NCBI GenBank assembly: GCA_003208835.1
Contig: QCVD01000013.1
Span: 1 to 52,063, forward strand
DNA from: Synechococcus sp. AG-683-C23
GTDB taxonomy: Bacteria > Cyanobacteriota > Cyanobacteriia > PCC-6307 > Cyanobiaceae
Direction of reading: 5' to 3'
DNA length: 52,063 nt
Shown piece after piece: positions 16,441 through 24,968 of this stretch. The notes below the pieces were generated by a model that was not told the DNA's origin, made no database searches, and worked only from the letters and a program-made list of their open reading frames with translations. Position numbers and translations under genes: made by a program. Within the stretch, counting starts at the first letter, position 1; every line of letters begins with the position of its first letter.

Positions 16441-17299
16441 TTAGCGGCGCAGGGCTTCTAGCTCCAGGCTGCAATTTGTATTGCCTTGACCGTTATTTTT
16501 TCGTAGTGCCTCCACTTCTCCGGCTGCAGCTCGAAGATCAGCCCTAAAAACTGGGTTGCTGTGCAGTCGCGCAACGGTGGCTGAATCCATCACAAGTCCT
16601 GCCTGGACATCACTGTTCCAATGGAGGTTGCAAACACTACGACTTTGCCATAGGCAAGGCCGCGAGACAAGATTTGGTTCTGTCTTTCAGGTGCAATCTC
16701 ATTGAGAATCAGCGCCCAGGCCCAGCCAACCGAAGTATGCCCAGAGGGGTATGAGCCATGATTTCTCAGACCAGCCTCCATTTCGGGCGTGCACATCGGT
16801 TTATCATTTTGTGTAAACGGGCGTGGGCGTTGATAGTGATTCTTCGCATGATATGTAGCCATACCGGCATCAGTTAGTGAGCGTCTTGGCAGGGTGTATA
16901 GCTTGGGCGTATCTTCCTGGCTAATTTAAATCCCCAAAGCGCAGGAATAAATCCCAGAAGCTGCTGGGAAATCAAGGTCTGCGTCGCGTCTAGCCAGCTT
17001 CCAATGCGAACTTCCTTGAAGTAGAAAAGTATCTTCTGCAGTGGCAACATCAAGGTCAAAGGCTGCTGAATCTTTTTCGGTGGAGCAGCTAGAAGTTTTA
17101 GAGAATCAGGTAGTGAATCAGGCTCGAGGTAGCCCTTCAAAAGGCCCTTGTGTGAGCCTGCCTGGATTTCTTTTAGATAGGTGGGAGAGCCACTCCCTAA
17201 CTAACAGTCTGTGCTGGATTCAGCGGAAGCTGAAGATCCAAGGAACGTCGTGACCATGGCCAGAGAACAAGCAACAAGGCTGATCCGGAACCGATGCAT
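16441..17299 (-). pseudogene. Decayed PAP2/class A acid phosphatase
   Basis: A full phosphatase can be read across frames: signal peptide (LVACSLAMVTTFLGSSASAE), GYLEPDSLPDSLKLLAAPP, FDLDVATAEDTFLLQGSSHW, then KNHYQRPRPF (motif 1), SYPSGHTSVGWAWA (motif 2) and SRSVCNLHWNSDVQAG (motif 3), ending LELEALRR at 16441. It is disabled by a TAG just after the signal peptide, a TAA in the middle (LGI-stop-ISQED) and frameshifts after APPKK and before motif 3. Intact enzymes are periplasmic and release phosphate from organic esters. The catalytic motifs are still legible, so the loss is fairly recent. Confidence 0.85.
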
Positions 17300-17355
17300 G
17301 AAGACGCGTCGAATTCTTTTTTTACAGTTGCTCAGTGTTCGGATATGTGGTGGGT

Positions 17356-17460
17356 TTAATCCAGCTCAACATGCTTCCTGCGGAACTCTTCCAACATCCC
17401 CATAAACTCTGATTCCTCTGGAGGATCAGCAAACCGCAGGGGACATTGCTGTTGGCCATG
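17356..17460 (-). pseudogene. 3' fragment of a duplicated small gene
   Basis: Reads QCPLRFADPPEESEFMGMLEE then FRRKHVELD-stop, closely matching the C-terminus of the intact protein at 18201-18467 (QCATRFDEPPEESEFLSVLE). The 5' part is missing or unrecognisable. Confidence 0.7.
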
Positions 17461-17543
17461 CAAGGCATGGCCAGGAACAGAGGTATCAAACCCTGGAGTC
17501 GAATAGGTTTTGTCATCGTCTCTTAGCCATTCAGCTCCACTTC

Positions 17544-17696
17544 ATGGGAACGGACCTCACCGCCATCCTCATCTCATCAGTGTTTCTCGGGGTTGGCTCT
17601 GTGGTGGCCAAGTTCTTCCCTGAGGCATCTCTGATGGCTGGTGTGTTCCTGGTGGGGCTGGCACTCGTCAACATCACCTTGTATTTCGTGTCCTAA
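17544..17696 (+). CDS. Small two-helix membrane protein (50 aa)
   Basis: MGTDLTAILISSVFLGVGSV, a short polar turn (AKFFPEA), then a second helix (GVFLVGLALVNITLYFV). It is hydrophobic throughout, a credible membrane hairpin. It is convergent with the minus-strand run of small genes that ends at 17701. No family recognised. Confidence 0.55.
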   Translation: MGTDLTAILISSVFLGVGSVVAKFFPEASLMAGVFLVGLALVNITLYFVS

Positions 17697-17700
17697 CGTC

Positions 17701-17784
17701 TTAGGCCCATGGGACGATGTGGGGCATCAGATCAGCGTTGACCCAACGCACCACTCCCGAATCAACGTCGGCGACTTGAATCAC
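17701..17784 (-). CDS. Short peptide gene (27 aa), last of a four-gene run
   Basis: From GTG 17784: VIQVADVDSGVVRWVNADLM, ending VPWA. It lies 15 bases after the upstream stop. A paralogous stretch (MVQVADRDSGVVRG) starts at 30111 on the minus strand, which argues that the sequence was coding. Confidence 0.45.
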   Translation of the reverse strand: MIQVADVDSGVVRWVNADLMPHIVPWA

Positions 17785-17799
17785 GGATGAGTGATCGCT

Positions 17800-17952
17800 T
17801 CAGTCTTTGAACTTCTCTATTTCAGCTTTTAGCTCTGTGAGGTGTTGCTCCAGCTTTGAGTAGTTATCAGGGTCTTCATCCCAAGTCTCGATGAGCTTTT
17901 GAGCTGTCTCGATAAAGCCCTTCAAGTCGTCACAAGCCCGCAGGAGATCCAT
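17800..17952 (-). CDS. Small acidic helical protein (50 aa)
   Basis: MDLLRACDDLKGFIETAQKL then WDEDPDNYSKLEQHLTELK, ending EKFKD. It is strongly helical and charged, a likely coiled coil. Its ATG is two bases after the stop of the upstream gene (TGACTATG), a coupled arrangement. Confidence 0.65.
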   Translation of the reverse strand: MDLLRACDDLKGFIETAQKLIETWDEDPDNYSKLEQHLTELKAEIEKFKD

Positions 17953-17954
17953 AG

Positions 17955-18098
17955 TCAGAATTCCTTGTCGCCGAGCTTCAATAACTTCTCAAGCTTGAGA
18001 ACCTTTAAAAGCTTCACCCCCCAACCAGCAGCAGCAGGCTTCACCAACGTTTGCTCAACACGTAGCTGATCTTCTGGAGTCATTCCGGTTTTGGTCAT
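17955..18098 (-). CDS. Small basic protein (47 aa)
   Basis: MTKTGMTPEDQLRVEQTLVK then an amphipathic Leu/Lys helix (LLKVLKLEKLLKLG) ending DKEF. Tightly coupled to the next gene. The basic amphipathic helix could contact membrane or nucleic acid; its acidic neighbour might be a partner, though that is inference only. Confidence 0.6.
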   Translation of the reverse strand: MTKTGMTPEDQLRVEQTLVKPAAAGWGVKLLKVLKLEKLLKLGDKEF

Positions 18099-18200
18099 AG
18101 GTACTGCATCGCCACCAACTGACAACTGGAACAACGGTGCAAACGCTTATTGCGGGCAATTGGGATGAGCTGGAGCTGTTTGATCTGAGTCCAAAAGTCA

Positions 18201-18467
18201 TCAAGCTCCAACGTGCTTCCGATTGAACTCCTCCAACACCGACAAAAACTCTGACTCCTCTGGCGGCTCATCAAACCGGGTGGCACATTGCACGCAGAAC
18301 CTGATCCAGGTGGTGGATTGGATACCACCGGCAGCAATCACTAAGGAATAGGCGTTCTCAAATTCAGCCCCCTCCAACAACATCTCCCCATTGGCGTCAT
18401 AGAGACGATCCATCCCATCGATCTGGGGGGCAGAAAAGGCAGCGCGGATGTCTTCTCTCGTTGCCAA
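18201..18467 (-). CDS. Small hypothetical protein (88 aa)
   Basis: MATREDIRAAFSAPQIDGMD, then GEMLLEGAEFENAYSLVIAA and QCATRFDEPPEESEFLSVLE. Two Cys in CVQC. First of a run of small same-strand genes. A decayed copy of its 3' end lies about 850 bases away at 17356, so this gene was duplicated locally. No family recognised. Confidence 0.65.
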   Translation of the reverse strand: MATREDIRAAFSAPQIDGMDRLYDANGEMLLEGAEFENAYSLVIAAGGIQSTTWIRFCVQCATRFDEPPEESEFLSVLEEFNRKHVGA

Positions 18468-18520
18468 GGTTGCTGATCAAAGCCGTTTCGTTGTCGTTGT
18501 TCCCCCCATTGGGGCAGCAA

Positions 18521-18543
18521 TAGAGGAGCGGTCCACTCCTCTA
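18521..18543. promoter_or_regulatory. Inverted repeat upstream of the small-gene run
   Basis: TAGAGGAG and CTCCTCTA flank a seven-base loop. It is 54 bases upstream of the 18467 start, so it could be an operator or 5' leader hairpin. Confidence 0.4.
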
Positions 18544-18683
18544 GGGATTTGGATTTGATTAAATCCGGATCTGGGGTGTTCACATGATACTTACCACGCC
18601 AACAGCCGACGAGCCGACATGCTCCATTGCAACAACCCTCTGCAGCTAAGCCGCTCCCAGCGTCCTTTTGAGAACCTGATCGA

Positions 18684-19061
18684 TTGAAACCACTCACCGC
18701 CATTGCTGCTGCTGTGCTACTGCAAGGCTCTCTCGCAGCAAATGCAGACCCCACATATTTACGATGTGATTTCAAGGATCACAAGGGCACAAGCCCAAGT
18801 AAAGGGGCCATAGACCTAACTCTTAATGAGGCCAAGGGAAGCGTTGAGACCAGGGTTTTGAGCTTCGACAGTTTCACGGACAACGGCTATTACGGACCTA
18901 ACACCATTGAATTCGACGCTGTAGAAACCGGTATTCCGATGGTCCTAGATCGGACAACAGGCTGGGTGGTGGCCAAAGGCCAGAACAACGTCAGGGTCTG
19001 CAAGCCCCTATCAACGTCTCAGCCATTAAGACGGAGTGATAAACCGATCCGCGGGCAGTGA
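18684..19061 (+). CDS. Exported small protein (125 aa)
   Basis: TTG start; signal peptide KPLTAIAAAVLLQGSLAANA with cleavage near residue 22, then DPTYLRCDFKDHKG and a beta-rich body (YGPNTIEFDAVETGIPMVLD) with a second Cys in VRVCKPL. Two Cys suggest a disulfide in the periplasm. No ATG alternative exists upstream of the signal. No family recognised. Confidence 0.6.
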   Translation: MKPLTAIAAAVLLQGSLAANADPTYLRCDFKDHKGTSPSKGAIDLTLNEAKGSVETRVLSFDSFTDNGYYGPNTIEFDAVETGIPMVLDRTTGWVVAKGQNNVRVCKPLSTSQPLRRSDKPIRGQ

Positions 19062-19102
19062 ACATGCCGGGCACGACAACCGAGGGTCAAGCAACTTTGT
19101 TG

Positions 19103-19240
19103 TGGAAGCCACCGGGGATCGCTTCCCGATGGCAACCTTATTCATCGCATTGCAGAACGATGAACAACATGAACTCTGATCAGTCGTCCGACCCGGTTCA
19201 CAACAAAACTGACGAATCGACGCACCGCATGCGACAAAAG
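19103..19240. repeat. Dispersed repeat, copy R2
   Basis: GGAAGCCACCGGGGATCG..CCGATGG..TTCATCGC..GATGAAC..AACTCTGAT..ACAAAACTGACG, the same order as R3 and R5 but with substitutions. Confidence 0.6.
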
Positions 19241-19431
19241 ATGGGAATGAATAATCAAAGACGATGTTATTCGTAACACCAGGCTGAGAACGAATCGATA
19301 GGGCTGCCCGTAAACAGCGGGACGGTGCACGCCACGCCTCCGAAGAAAGTGAATAGGAATCCATCAAGGCGTTGCTGGATTCTCAACAAGTTGCTGGCGG
19401 CCACTGCACGGTCGCTTCTTGTTGACCTAAG

Positions 19432-19635
19432 TCAAATCAAGCCGTACGCCTGGAGGACATCGACGCGTATGCCGCCAAGTTTTTTCCAGGAATTCAGTGC
19501 ATCCTGCTTGGTTTTATAGGGGAGCCAATCGTCTTCTCTGATTCGTCTCTCCATATGGGCTGAGATTCTTCTGGCCACCGCCAGATCGCTTTTTACCTCG
19601 ACCCGAATGGTTGTCCCGTTGATCTGGAGTTCCAT
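19432..19635 (-). CDS. Small hypothetical protein (67 aa)
   Basis: MELQINGTTIRVEVKSDLAV, then ARRISAHMERRIREDDW. It reads like a strand-strand-helix domain. The start overlaps the upstream stop (TGATG), so it is third in a coupled run. No family recognised. Confidence 0.6.
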   Translation of the reverse strand: MELQINGTTIRVEVKSDLAVARRISAHMERRIREDDWLPYKTKQDALNSWKKLGGIRVDVLQAYGLI

Positions 19636-19856
19636 CAGTCGTAACTCAGCTCAGCGGCCATTGCATCGAGGGTGAGCCGTCGGCAGCAAGCGACCTCCAA
19701 GCTGGCACCGATGTGCAAGGTCTCGCGGATATTCATCTTGGCTCGATAGAGCACTTGGGGGAACTTTTCCAATTCGTTCAGCATGGCATCCATTGCATGG
19801 GTCAAAGCCGAAATTGTGACAATGAAACGGGTGAGCCTTTCAGTCACAACAGCCAC
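19635..19856 (-). CDS. Small helical protein (73 aa)
   Basis: GTG start; TERLTRFIVTISALTHAMDA, then LNELEKFPQVLYRAKMNIRE and a Cys pair (VACCRR). Overlaps both neighbours. No family recognised. Confidence 0.55.
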   Translation of the reverse strand: MAVVTERLTRFIVTISALTHAMDAMLNELEKFPQVLYRAKMNIRETLHIGASLEVACCRRLTLDAMAAELSYD

Positions 19857-20034
19857 CCTGCTGAAGAGGTACCACTGTCACCCCACTGACGACATTGGCG
19901 TCCATGAGAACACGCATTTGAACACCACCATTTGGGTCTTCTGCCAACTCAACTACCAGACCAACCAACTCTTGACCGCTGGCATTTGTGTAATTCAGCA
20001 ATTCAATGCGCTGAAGGTCTTTTGGGTTGGCCAC
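19840..20034 (-). CDS. Small hypothetical protein (64 aa), first of a three-gene run
   Basis: MANPKDLQRIELLNYTNASG, then LVGLVVELAEDPNGGVQMRV, ending GGCCD. It overlaps the next gene by 17 bases. It has the look of a short beta-sheet domain. No family recognised. Confidence 0.58.
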   Translation of the reverse strand: MANPKDLQRIELLNYTNASGQELVGLVVELAEDPNGGVQMRVLMDANVVSGVTVVPLQQGGCCD

Positions 20035-20121
20035 AGAAATTCCCTAATCGATACGACGAATAACAGCTAAACTAGCCTGATAAGCAGTCATTGCTCACTA
20101 TGAGCGATTCCATTTGGTTGA

Positions 20122-20343
20122 GTCTGTCGATCCTCTACTAAAAAAGATACTCGCTCCTATGTTGCTGATCTCACCAGATTGAGCTGCGAGACTTCAGAGC
20201 TGATCAGATCAGCTCCCATTCCATTGCAAAAAGTTTTAAAGCCATTGCTAGATGCAAGTAGCAAATGCGATGACCTGAAAGAAACCATTCACAAAATAAA
20301 GACTCTAATTGTATCAATACTGCTTTGGAGGATCGAGAACTAA
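20122..20343 (+). other. Coding-like frame without start codon
   Basis: Seventy-three sense codons reading RSYVADLTRLSCETSELIRS through LLDASSKCDDLKETIHKIK to TAA. There is no ATG or GTG at its 5' end, and an ATG 22 bases upstream is in a different frame, so this is probably a frameshifted relic of a small helical protein. Confidence 0.35.
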
Positions 20344-20521
20344 CTTATAGCGTCAGCACTCGGGTTCAAACGTTGCAAAGACCTTTTAAATCAGATTACT
20401 GAAGTGGGTGAGGTATTAGATCCTTGTTGAGATAGACAGCTGGATCGCTTCAAATGTCAGCAATGCTCCAATCAGAAAAATCATCACAAAGACAATTAAT
20501 CCTTCGCGAGAAGTATTTTTG

Positions 20522-20552
20522 AAACCCCTGCTTTGGCGGGGGTTTATTTTTT
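20522..20552 (-). terminator. Terminator hairpin, likely bidirectional
   Basis: AAACCCC with GGGGTTT around a short loop, flanked by T-rich sequence on either strand. It follows the minus-strand gene ending at 20614. Confidence 0.65.
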
Positions 20553-20613
20553 AAAATCAGAGAATACCCAGAGGGCCTTTCTTCTTCTTGCAGTACCCGG
20601 CGCTGATATTCAC

Positions 20614-20805
20614 TCAGCCTAATTTACAGGCTTCCCCGTTGGTGGGATCCACCTCATAGTAAATCGGAGAAACACAAGTTGTACCAAGGTGTTCACGTAA
20701 CCCATTGGACATTGATCCTGCCCTGAGGACTTGGGACTCCTTTTGAGCAAGGGCCGCAACAGGAGCTATCAGAAGGGGCAAGAGAGCCAGAAGGATTGGA
20801 CGCAT
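20614..20805 (-). CDS. Small exported protein (63 aa)
   Basis: MRPILLALLPLLIAPVAALA signal peptide, then a 43-residue mature part with two Cys (TTCVSPIYYE and GEACKLG), likely one disulfide. A terminator follows. The size suggests a periplasmic peptide; function unknown. Confidence 0.65.
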   Translation of the reverse strand: MRPILLALLPLLIAPVAALAQKESQVLRAGSMSNGLREHLGTTCVSPIYYEVDPTNGEACKLG

Positions 20806-20974
20806 AAAAAAGTAATAGACATGTATTGTTCTAGCTTGTTCAGCACTTAATGGGGTACGAAAAAAGCACGATCGTCTGAGTCTCTGACGGAATAAGCGTT
20901 AACAAACGAGGATGATTAAAGGATGCAAGGCGAGGACCACTCCCTGGAGGAATGAGTGGCCCACAACCCTGATA

Positions 20975-21115
20975 CGAAAGCCATCGACGGAGAAGGTCGC
21001 CGATGGCCTCCTGATTCATCGCGATCTCCAAAGCGGTGAACTTTAAGAACTCTGAATGACCCGGTATTCCTCCCCTCATCACAACTGACGGATCGATGTA
21101 TCGGATGAAAGCCGT
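20975..21115. repeat. Dispersed repeat, copy R3
   Basis: Nearly collinear with R5: CGAAAGCCA, CGCCGATGGCC, TTCATCGCGATCTCC, AAAGCGGTGAACT, AACTCTGA, CATCACAACTGACGGATCG, ATGTATCGGATGA. Confidence 0.8.
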
Positions 21116-21938
21116 AATAGAGCTGTTCTGTCACACCCTCGCCACGACGGGAAGCATCGACCGATGTTGTCCCATCGTCCAACCGAAAGAAGAGAAGGAT
21201 CGAAGCGTCAGCGATTAAATAAGCCTGAAAACGATCTGAGAGGCTAGTTCAACAAGACTTCATCGTGGTGGGACACGACTAAGCCCAGGAGGATTTAATG
21301 CCTTGAGGGTGTGTGAAGAAACATAGCGACAAACCATGAACATAGTCAGGACTTTTAGCTTACAACGAGTGAATCTCTAAGCCAGCAAACAAGAGCAACT
21401 AAAGATATCAATCATGGAACAGAATGGAGACAAACATCAAAAATTTATTTGAGCAATGTTGAACTTCACTAAATCAAAAGAGATAGTCCAGAAAGCCTGC
21501 TCTCAAATACATCTCTCAGAGTTGAAGCTCCGAGCTGAGCACAAGCTTACCTGGTGTTATGTCGCTCGACTCAATCCAGTGCAAGAGACATCCAAACAAT
21601 CAATCAACGTTCGAATTATAATATTTTAATGAACTCCGACATATTCCACACGCCGTTGACGAACGTGTCTGTCTCAACAGGATATCGGTATCCTCAAAAT
21701 ACATTTCATTCTTGAACGGGATCGAAGGTCAAAATTTCAATCACTCTTGCTGCATTAAGGATGGATGGAGCCAAGGTCTACAGAGACAATGAACATAGGA
21801 CTTCATAGAATCAAGTCGGATAGTGATATTAGATACTGCATAATTACATCAAAACAACTAAATCCAACTCAAATGAAGCCTAGAAAAATACATACTCAAC
21901 ACAAATATTTGCCAACCGACTAATGACTAAAATATAGC
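21116..21938. other. Sparse stretch with one possible small gene
   Basis: Apart from the 57-codon frame at 21456-21629 I see no gene, RNA or terminator here. Confidence 0.5.
21456..21629 (+). CDS. Possible small basic protein (57 aa)
   Basis: MLNFTKSKEIVQKACSQIHL, then LKLRAEHKLTWCYVARLNP. Amphipathic and credible but unsupported by a ribosome site or known relatives. Confidence 0.4.
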   Translation: MLNFTKSKEIVQKACSQIHLSELKLRAEHKLTWCYVARLNPVQETSKQSINVRIIIF

Positions 21939-22301
21939 TCAGAAAATCCCAATACCATTAAAGAGACCTTTACTAAGAACAATGAGAATAGAAATTGATG
22001 TAAAAGCGATTAAGCTCGCATTGACTAAACTAAAAATAAGCGGACTTCTTTTTGATTGTTCCTGCCCATCAAAGGACTCTTCAGGCTCCCCCCAATATCC
22101 ATAGACCAAAACTCTTTGCGGCTTAAGACTCTTGGCAACAGAAATAGATTCATAACCATATTTTTCAATTCTATATTGTTGGAAGTCGATCTTCTCTATT
22201 TCACCCAAGAATGTACCCGCAATCCAGGACGCGTGCATTCTAATTCCAATGAGAACCCAGATTGCCAAAGAAAAACCGATAATGACGTTTAGAAAGTCCA
22301 T
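21939..22301 (-). CDS. Two-helix membrane protein (120 aa)
   Basis: The N-terminal helix (NVIIGFSLAIWVLIGIRM) and C-terminal helix (NASLIAFTSISILIVLS) enclose a charged loop of about 60 residues (EIEKIDFQQYRIEKYGYESI). By the positive-inside rule the topology is ambiguous. AT-rich codons match the surrounding island. No family recognised. Confidence 0.65.
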   Translation of the reverse strand: MDFLNVIIGFSLAIWVLIGIRMHASWIAGTFLGEIEKIDFQQYRIEKYGYESISVAKSLKPQRVLVYGYWGEPEESFDGQEQSKRSPLIFSLVNASLIAFTSISILIVLSKGLFNGIGIF

Positions 22302-22612
22302 AAAATAAGTCTTTTAAATACTCTAGTTTTCTACCATTTGCCAATAGATAGGATGCTGCTTATGTGCTTGTCAAATGAGACTACGGATTACCCAATATCT
22401 ACACAGAGAAGCATCAGAGGATACAGACGTCCAAAAGCGAGTTACAACAAAATACTGAGATTTTATACACATCTACAGATAATTAGAGTAACAATGTCAA
22501 CAAATTACACCATTAACCTCTAAAGCAAGATTGAGAATAAATTATATAAATATATCTCCATCGCCAACGCTTAGCTGTATACGAAGCGACCCAAAGTACA
22601 GTTAAGGAAAGA
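22302..22612. other. Intergenic stretch
   Basis: 311 AT-rich bases between two minus-strand genes. I see no supported feature. Confidence 0.4.
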
Positions 22613-22987
22613 TTAAAGCTTAGAATCTGGAACTTCTGAGGTTACATCTTTAGTATTTTCCTTCGGCTCAACAGAATCTTGAACGTCCAAAGCCTTCTTA
22701 GAGTCAATCGGATTTTTCTCAGCAGTGCTATTCTTAATAGTCGCAGATTTGTCCTCCGCTAAACTCTTTTTCAAATCACTATCTTTTTTAGGTTCGACAA
22801 CCTTTTTAGATTCAGACGTCACTTTTGTGGGCTCAGCTTTCTTAGCCTGAGCAGGTTTCTTAGGCTTAAACTTCGAAGCATCTAAATTTTTCTCCCCAAA
22901 AGTTTTATATCCCAGAAAAATAAGACCCCCCGTAACAGGAATAGACGTGATACCACCTATAGCGATTTCGAAGCCGGATAGTGCCAT
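22613..22987 (-). CDS. Membrane-anchored Lys/Ala-rich protein (124 aa)
   Basis: From ATG 22987: a hydrophobic N-terminus (FEIAIGGITSIPVTGGLIFLG), then about 90 residues of low-complexity charged sequence rich in Lys, Ser, Glu and Pro (KPKKPAQAKKAEPTK, KKVVEPKKDSDLKK). Such tails are usually disordered spacers or binding platforms. A TTG six codons upstream is an alternative start. Upstream of and divergent from the CpcL-like linker. Confidence 0.6.
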   Translation of the reverse strand: MALSGFEIAIGGITSIPVTGGLIFLGYKTFGEKNLDASKFKPKKPAQAKKAEPTKVTSESKKVVEPKKDSDLKKSLAEDKSATIKNSTAEKNPIDSKKALDVQDSVEPKENTKDVTSEVPDSKL

Positions 22988-23280
22988 TGCAATTAGTACG
23001 ATCAAGACAATTTACCATCTAGCAACGATGCCAATGGCAGAAACTTATCAGTCATTACTTAGTATAAAATTGTCAATTTGAAAGCAAAAAATAAAATAAA
23101 TTATTTGATTCAACCATTTATTATAGAAGGTTAATTTATAATCCATAGAGTATAAAATTAAACTATTTCAAGTTCATAGCAAGAAGAGTAAGTGACATAT
23201 AATCTACTTTTATGATAAATATTGTCAGTCTATCGCGGCTGGATGCGCAATTATAGATTCTAGGTAGACAAGTAATCAGC

Positions 23281-24033
23281 ATGAAAAATCTTTCATCGAC
23301 CAACAGATTAGATTTTAACTATACAACTCAGAATTCTCGAGTAGAAACAATTTATGCTTCCAACAATGATTCTCGAAGAGAGTCATCCGTGAATTCTTCT
23401 GCAGAATTAATAGAAAGATGTTATCGGCAGATATTTTTTCACTCAATGACTTACGACCGTGATTTATTCCTTGAGTCACAGTTTAAAAGCGGCAGTATTG
23501 AAACAAGAGATTTCATTAGAGGGTTACTCCTGTCGGATCGTTTTTATAGAGGCTATGTTGCTTGCAATAACAATGATCGACTCGTAGAGCAAGTGATTGG
23601 AAGAGTTTTAGGTAGACCTATTTATAGTATACGAGAAAGACTTGCTTGGTCTATTTTAATCGCTGATAGAGGATTTACCTATTTTGTAGATACTGTCTTA
23701 GAAAGCAATGAATATATGGGGAGATTTGGATATGATGATGTACCGAGACAAGTTAACAGGATTCTTCCAGGCAAAGCCATAGGAGAGATTCCTATCTATC
23801 AGAGGTTGCCAAGGTATGGCGACAGTTGGAGAGATCGTTTAATTCAAGATAACATGATGATGTCTATTAAGGCATTTAATGTTGCCAATAGACCACGCAC
23901 ATCTGTCGATGATTTAATTTATAATGAGCCAAAGGGGAGAGCCTTAATAATCTGGAGGATATCTCTATCCGTTGGAATTATTTCAAGCGTCATAATTATA
24001 CTATCTATCTTTAATGCTATGTTTAACTCTTAA
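23281..24033 (+). CDS. CpcG-type rod linker with C-terminal membrane helix (CpcL-like)
   Basis: 250 aa. Residues about 40-170 are a PF00427 linker domain in CpcG style: IERCYRQIFFHSMTYDRD, LESQFKSGSIETRDFIRGLL, RLVEQVIGRVLGRPIYSIRE, NEYMGRFGYDDVPRQ, then LPGKAIGEIPIYQRLPRYGD, the CpcG-like post-domain segment. Instead of the CpcG core-binding tail it ends in a hydrophobic helix (WRISLSVGIISSVIIILSIF). That combination defines CpcL (CpcG2), which anchors rods without a core to the thylakoid near photosystem I. I infer the same role here. No phycocyanin gene is adjacent, and codons are AT-rich. Confidence 0.82.
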   Translation: MKNLSSTNRLDFNYTTQNSRVETIYASNNDSRRESSVNSSAELIERCYRQIFFHSMTYDRDLFLESQFKSGSIETRDFIRGLLLSDRFYRGYVACNNNDRLVEQVIGRVLGRPIYSIRERLAWSILIADRGFTYFVDTVLESNEYMGRFGYDDVPRQVNRILPGKAIGEIPIYQRLPRYGDSWRDRLIQDNMMMSIKAFNVANRPRTSVDDLIYNEPKGRALIIWRISLSVGIISSVIIILSIFNAMFNS

Positions 24034-24283
24034 CGAGAAAACTACAGCAATCCAAACATTGATTGTCCAAGATATCACTCAAAGACAACATAGGAATCAA
24101 AAAACTTATACGCATCTTATCATGACCCTACGCCGAGCAAAACTAAGATTCCAGAGCAATAATCTTGAAGACCATTGAGTTGAATTGACTATTATTTATT
24201 TTAACATAATAAGCAATGGTAAATTATGCACGAAAAGATGAATGGGGAGGGGGATAACTTACCTTGACGGGACAGCATCGTGC

Positions 24284-24421
24284 TTAGCGATAAAAATCCT
24301 CCCTTTTGAGTGGAGTTTTCCTGTCATTATTACGGATATAGAAGAATATTGTGCCAGCAACAACAGCGAGGGGTATTGCTGTCAGTAACATCAGTAAAAT
24401 TGCCGTGTAATCTTGGTACAT
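24284..24421 (-). CDS. Small single-helix membrane protein (45 aa)
   Basis: MYQDYTAILLMLLTAIPLAV continuing through VAGTIFFYI, then a basic tail RNNDRKTPLKREDFYR. It is the size of thylakoid one-helix subunits. It is 251 bases from the convergent CpcL-like gene. Not assigned to a named family. Confidence 0.6.
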   Translation of the reverse strand: MYQDYTAILLMLLTAIPLAVVAGTIFFYIRNNDRKTPLKREDFYR

Positions 24422-24625
24422 GATGATGCTTATTTATTAAATTTTAATCCTTGGAAATTTTTATTCGTAGCCATTGACTCATTTGAGCAGCCGAAAAGAA
24501 TCACAGTTTTGCTTTTATTGTCTCAAGGTAGATAGCATTTGACAATTGGCCAGGTTTCATTATGAATGCAAGCCCATGAAAAAGTGCATACATTTACGTT
24601 ATAAGCTTTAAGTATAGTTAACACA

Positions 24626-24721
24626 ATGATTCTTTGGTTTGATTTATGTTCGAAAGTCATGTGCTATGGATTTATCTTAGGGATCATATTCTCCTTAGTT
24701 ATTGATTATGAAATTGAGTAG
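24626..24721 (+). CDS. Possible one-helix peptide (31 aa)
   Basis: MILWFDLCSKVMCYGFILGI then FSLVIDYEIE. Short and hydrophobic, so possibly a photosystem-type peptide, but too short to be sure. Confidence 0.3.
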   Translation: MILWFDLCSKVMCYGFILGIIFSLVIDYEIE

Positions 24722-24737
24722 CAGTTTAGGCGGACCT

Positions 24738-24968
24738 TCATAGGCTCGCTTTAGCTCTAGCAACACGACGACCATCGAGAAAGGCTTCTAGGTCATGTTT
24801 CGCAAGTCTCCAAGTTTTGAGACGTTCTAGCGTTTGCTGTTCCATCCAATTTGCCTCTCCAGCAATCACATGAGCATAAAGTGCCCGCTCTGTTTTTGTT
24901 TCGAATCGAATCGTTCCACTGTCAAGTGGCTCATTAATGAAGTAATCCCAGTTCGGTTCAACCATCAT
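24738..24968 (-). CDS. Small hypothetical protein (76 aa)
   Basis: MMVEPNWDYFINEPLDSG, then KTERALYAHVIAGEANWMEQ and a helical end (LAKHDLEAFLDGRRVARAKA). Soluble and charged. Starts at 24968 or 24965. No family recognised. Confidence 0.6.
   Translation of the reverse strand: MMVEPNWDYFINEPLDSGTIRFETKTERALYAHVIAGEANWMEQQTLERLKTWRLAKHDLEAFLDGRRVARAKASL

Noticed and set aside
18341-18775. 144-codon minus-strand frame
   Set aside because: Overlaps the better-supported 88-aa gene and the divergent exported-protein gene; Arg/Gly/Trp-rich product.
20840-21182. Two overlapping minus-strand frames
   Set aside because: They run through dispersed repeat copy R3 and show no independent coding support.
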